From Theodoxus fluviatilis (lineage: Eukaryota; Mollusca; Gastropoda; Cycloneritida; Neritidae), in NCBI GenBank assembly GCA_034096865.1, contig JAWQFJ010002853.1, positions 62,501 to 126,500 on the forward strand: a stretch of 64,000 nucleotides of DNA. Reading direction: 5' to 3'. Below the pieces are notes generated by a model, which saw only the letters and a program-made list of their open reading frames with translations, had not been told where the DNA came from and made no database searches. The position numbers were made by a program, and so were the translations under genes. Shown here piece after piece: positions 60,358 through 64,000 of the stretch; the stretch's first letter is position 1; each line of letters opens with the position of its first letter.

Positions 60358-61304
60358 CGTTCAAGAGACCTTGCGCTGGATAGTGCGCGATAGCGCTCGA
60401 CTCTTGAACGGATTGCTAGGCGTAGCACCATCGAGCGCTCCATACTTGAACGAATTGCTAGGCGTAGCACCATCGAGCGCTCCATACTTGAACGGATTGC
60501 TAGGCGTAGCACCATCGAGCGCTCCATACTTGAACGGATTGCTAGGCGTAGCACCATCGAGCGCTCCATACTTGAACGGATTGCTAGGCGTAGCACCATC
60601 GACCGCTCCATACTTGAACGGATTGCTAGGCGCAGCACCATCGAGCGCTCCATACTTGAACGGATTGCTAGGCGTAGCACCATCGAGCGCTCCATCCCGC
60701 CGCGGAGAGGCTACGCGCGTAGATCAAAGTGGCTGCTTTTGGCAAATGGCAGGAAGTCCCCACACAAAATGCTCCAAATGGCACACATTTCGACATGCGA
60801 TTAACACCCAGCTCTGCGTGAAGTTACAAAATGTTACGCTGATGTTATTTTCATTTTGGAAATAATAACTGCTCTGAACTAAGTACCTGGCAAGATGTGA
60901 GCAATATAATTTCTCGAAAACATTCTCAAATGTTTTAAGGGAGGTAACTCTGTATCTTACATTTGCCCTTGGTTTGTTATGTGACCTCCCTTGGTGTAAG
61001 TGTCGAAAAATGTTTTTGCTTACTAAGTCAGCACTGTCGTTTCGACATAAATTTCTATTCGAGCGGTGCCGAGCCCTGATGCGCAGCTGCAGCAATATAC
61101 AAATATATTTTATCAGCTTCCTCAAGGATTGACCAGTCTGCAGCTGCTGCTGGTTCGCACAGTTGGTTGAGAAGCGCACTCCGCGACTATGAGAATGCAG
61201 CACGGAAGCCATCTTGGTTGGCGCTCGGTCATGCAAAGTCGTTCAAGAGTAAGTAGCACTTTTGGGCTCGCTGGCGCTCGATGGAGCGCAAGGTCTCTTA
61301 AACG
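60358..61304. mobile_element. 947 bp element with hairpin ends
   Basis: The outer 20 bp are inverted copies with one mismatch (CGTTCAAGAGACCTTGCGCT at 60358-60377 against 61285-61304). Each end also folds on itself: CGTTCAAGAG (60358) with CTCTTGAACG (60401-60410), and CGTTCAAGAG (61240-61249) with the right terminus. The interior holds a 42 bp array, an inverted AAGGGAGGT/ACCTCCCTT pair (60937-60992) and no convincing gene. No target duplication could be identified. Confidence 0.6.
60398..60700 (+). repeat. 42 bp tandem repeat, 7 copies
   Basis: Unit includes TTGCTAGGCGTAGCACCATC, then GAGCGCTCCATACTTGAACG. The length is a multiple of 3, so both strands are open (LNGLLGVAPSSAPY or MERSMVLRLAIRSS per unit). 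There is no sign of a real gene around it. Confidence 0.95.
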
Positions 61305-61431
61305 AGCCTCGGCTCGCGGCATTTTGCTGACTCGTGCCCCGAAGGCGTATACCCAACTGCCCCTGGGGGAAGAAAAACAAAAAGCTGAAAGCGTAGCAAT
61401 TTACACAGATGCGCAGAAAGTCATGCTAATA

Positions 61432-61445
61432 CGTAGCATGCTACG
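61432..61445. repeat. 14 bp perfect palindrome
   Basis: CGTAGCATGCTACG, with further GCGTAGCA copies at 61391 and 61452. Related to the GGCGTAGCA core of the 42 bp units. The rest of 61305-61709 holds nothing recognised. Confidence 0.6.
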
Positions 61446-61702
61446 CTTAAAGCGTAGCAGTTGGCACTTCTGGTTAAGGTTTGATTGCCCAACTGGAGCA
61501 TTAGACTGATACGTAGTCAATATATACTCTTATATACATCTGATCGATTTGATGCACGCACTGAACGTATCCCCTTCACTAACGTACATGGTTATCCGTT
61601 TATTCGACCAAGGTGTTTATGGTGCTGGAGGTGAGACGGCAGCACATACTCACAAGCGCAGAGCTTCTAGCGATGAGGACAGGCCATTGTAACGTTTAAA
61701 CT

Positions 61703-61868
<166 letters not shown>

Positions 61869-62155
61869 TGTTCTACTATCCTTAGGAGCACACTGGAATC
61901 TCTATACAGGCAGAAGTTGCCATTTGATGTGCGTCCATAGAGCGCCACTAGTTAGCAGGCATAAAAGCTCAAACATCACATGGTCACTAACACTCTTAAA
62001 ACGTTTTATACCCCTGCATCTTATTCGACAATCGTTTAACTCTCAAAATCATTTCATTCAGATTTGGACCAAAGCAAAGAAACTACGATTTTCTCTATTT
62101 ATGGGCATGCGAGACATACAGTATCTTGCAGTTTTCATTAGTCTTGTTTTCTTAC

Positions 62156-62436
62156 CTTAGAGTCCTTTTCTGCTACGACGAGTTTGCTTTCTGCAGGGGT
62201 TAAAACCGCCTTGCTTTCACCTTTTTTCACGGAGTGCTCTCTAGCTACGATGGGGTCCTTTGGGACTTCGGCAGAGGTCGTGCTTAATACGACGGTTTTG
62301 CTTTTTGCAGGGGTTAAAACCGCCTTGCTTTCACCTTTTTTCACGGGGTCCTCTCTAGCTATGATGGGGTCCTTTGTGACTTCGGCAGGGATCGTGCTTA
62401 CCACGACGGGAGGGATCAACGTTTTAGAGGCACTGC
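62156..62436 (-). CDS. internal exon of a Lys/Glu/Pro-rich protein with 38-residue duplication
   Basis: Minus-strand exon of 281 bp. The acceptor is GAAGTTTCTCATTCCAG and the donor CTCTAAG|GTAAGA is near consensus. It begins with two bases of a split codon, then 93 full codons, ending in phase 0. The protein contains two copies of a 38-residue (114 bp) unit: AEVTKDPIIAREDPVKKGES against AEVPKDPIVAREHSVKKGES. Each is followed by KAVLTPA-SK and then a Val/Ser-rich link. The composition (Lys, Glu, Ala, Pro, Ser, Thr; no Cys or aromatics) suggests a disordered, repetitive region such as a cytoskeletal or chromatin linker. No family recognised. Differences between copies are mostly conservative, consistent with selection. 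Neighbouring exons were not identified. Confidence 0.65.
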
Positions 62437-62610
62437 CTGGAATGAGAAACTTCTGAATAGAGCATTTTATTTGACATCTGCAGTTTACAGAGTTATCATA
62501 GACAAGCTGAAAATGCGTATTTGAGCACTTTTGTTTGTTCGTTGTTGTTTTTTCCCTTTGAAACGTAAATGTGTGAATGCGTACATGCGAGTTTCCATCT
62601 TTGTGTCAGT

Positions 62611-62611
62611 G

Positions 62612-62672
<61 letters not shown>

Positions 62673-62700
62673 TGTCTGTGTGTGAGTGTGTGTGTGCATG
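62611..62700 (+). repeat. (TG)n microsatellite
   Basis: About 90 bp of TG with a few interruptions, upstream of the coding exon on its strand. Confidence 0.95.
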
Positions 62701-62789
62701 TGTGCCCATATGCTTATGTTTCTCTTTGAACGCAAATAAGTCAAAATGTGTGTTGCGACATGTCTTTTTCGTAAAGTCCTGTCGATATG

Positions 62790-64000
62790 GGGCTTATCCT
62801 AGCTTGCACACGGGGGTTCTCCTAGCTTGCACACGGGGGTTCTCCTAGCTTGCACACGAGGCTTCTCCTAGCTTGCACACGGGGTTCTCCTAGCTTGCAC
62901 ACGGGGCTTCTCCTAGCTTGCACACGGGGGTTCTCCTAGCTTGCACTACACGGGGCTTCTCCTAGCTTGCACTACACGGGGGTTCTCCTAGCTTGCACTA
63001 CACGGGGTTCTCCTAGCTTGCACACGGGGCTTCTCCTAGCTTGCACACGGGGCTTCTCCTAGCTTGTACTACACGGGGGTTCTCCTAGCTTGCACTACAC
63101 GGAGCTTCTCCTAGCTTGCACACGGGGGTTCTCCTAGCTTGCACACGGGGGTTCTCCTAGCTTGCACTACACGGGGCTTCTCCTAGCTTGCACACGGGGC
63201 TTCTCCTAGCTTGCACACGGGGGTTCTCCTAGCTTGCACACGGGGGTTCTCCTAGCTTGCACTACACGGGGCTTCTCCTAGCTTGCACACGGGGGTTCTC
63301 CTAGCTTGCACACGGGGGTTCTCCTAGCTTGCACACGGGGGTTCTCCTAGCTTGCACTACACGGGGCTTCTCCTAGCTTGCACTACACGGGGTTCTCCTA
63401 GCTTGCACACGGGGGTTCTCCTAGCTTGCACACGGGACTTCTCCTAGCTTGCACTACACGGGGCTTCTCCTAGCTTGCACTACACGGGGTTCTCCTAGCT
63501 TGCACACGGAGCTTCTCCTAGCTTGCACACGAGGCTTCTCCTAGCGTGCACACGGAGCTTCTCCTAGCTTGCACACGAGGCTTCTCCTAGCTTGCACACG
63601 GGGCTTCTCCTAGCTTGCACTACACGAGGCTTCTCCTAGCTTGCACTACACGAGGCTTCTCCTAGCTTGCACTACACGGGGGTTCTCCTAGCTTGCACAC
63701 GGGGGTTCTTCTAGCTTGCACACGGGGCTTCTCCTAGCTTGCACTACACGGGGCTTCTCCTAGCTTGCACACGGGGCTTCTCCTAGCTTGCACACGGGGG
63801 TTCTCCTAGCTTGCACACGGGGCTTCTCCTAGCTTGCACTACACGGAGCTTCTCCTAGCTTGCACACGGGGGTTCTCCTAGCTTGCACTAACGGGGGTTC
63901 TCCTAGCTTGCACTACACGGGGCTTCTCCTAGCTTGCACACGGGGGTTCTCCTAGCTTGCACACGGGGCTTCTCCTAGCTTGCACTACACGGGGCTTCTC
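62790..64000 (+). repeat. 23/26 bp array, ~50 copies, runs off the window
   Basis: Unit: TTCTCCTAGCTTGCACACGG plus GGG or GGC. A second length class has TGCACTACACGG, a 3 bp insertion. The two lengths and the GGGG/GGGC/GGAGC/GAGGC ends are intermixed without obvious order. The right boundary is not in the window. Confidence 0.97.

Noticed and set aside
60371..60865. Repeat protein with a 14-residue unit
   Set aside because: Both strands are equally open because the 42 bp unit is a multiple of three, and no start, splice or flanking coding context is present.
60724..61236. Minus-strand frame of 170 codons inside the 947 bp element
   Set aside because: Basic, irregular composition, no motif, and it crosses the inverted AAGGGAGGT/ACCTCCCTT pair typical of non-coding repeats.

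Overview
The window looks like nuclear DNA of a eukaryote, most probably a repeat-rich marine invertebrate such as a gastropod mollusc. The evidence is short exons bounded by GT/AG splice signals, polypyrimidine tracts, non-LTR retrotransposon and DNA-transposon relics, tRNA-derived SINE heads, and dense CA, CT, GA, CTGT and GGAT microsatellites. The taxon is inferred from repeat style; no marker gene is present. No bacterial-style operon, CRISPR array or tRNA/rRNA gene was seen.

Left part (1-22 kb): mostly intron or intergenic DNA with mobile elements. These are a 2.47 kb element with ~230 bp terminal inverted repeats and a 6 bp target duplication (1843-4310), a 205 bp MITE with an 8 bp duplication (4897-5101), an element packed with TGACCTTGA motifs (6036-6868), a 395 bp MITE with a 9 bp duplication (7821-8215), a 5'-truncated LINE with a 10 bp duplication (12278-12560), a LINE RNase H fragment (20156-20320) and a possible Harbinger relic (20889-21116). 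The best gene here is on the minus strand: three phase-compatible exons (16110-16183, 14498-14613, 13205-13372) that together read as a PH domain. Weaker exon candidates lie at 7555-7733, 8356-8398, 8693-8741, 10094-10208, 17145-17365, 18164-18227 and 18693-18811.

Middle part (22-58 kb): almost entirely tandem repeats. In order these are a 1.4 kb polypurine GGA tract, a 10 bp repeat, a 12.8 kb array of 22 bp units that decays from near-perfect to very noisy, a 0.6 kb polypyrimidine tract, a His-rich and acidic candidate terminal exon (39050-39357, minus), a 7.4 kb array of 28 bp units with higher-order duplications, a 3.5 kb array of 64 bp units, a 71 bp repeat, a 31 bp array between two inverted SINE heads, and 3.1 kb of CTGT/CTAT repeats inside a tandem duplication.

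Right part (58-64 kb): a dispersed repeat followed by a hammerhead-ribozyme-like fold (about 59124-59182), a frameshifted hAT-type transposase relic (minus), a 947 bp element with hairpin ends enclosing a 42 bp repeat, a well-bounded coding exon with an internal 114 bp duplication (62156-62436, minus), and a 23/26 bp array that runs off the end.

More than half of the window is tandem repeat. The very long open reading frames across the 22 bp and 28 bp arrays follow from the repeat sequence and are not supported as genes. I did not find a coherent new multi-gene system. The most interesting leads are the long-TIR element, the hammerhead-like motif, the motif-dense arrays and the probable assembly-quality gradient.
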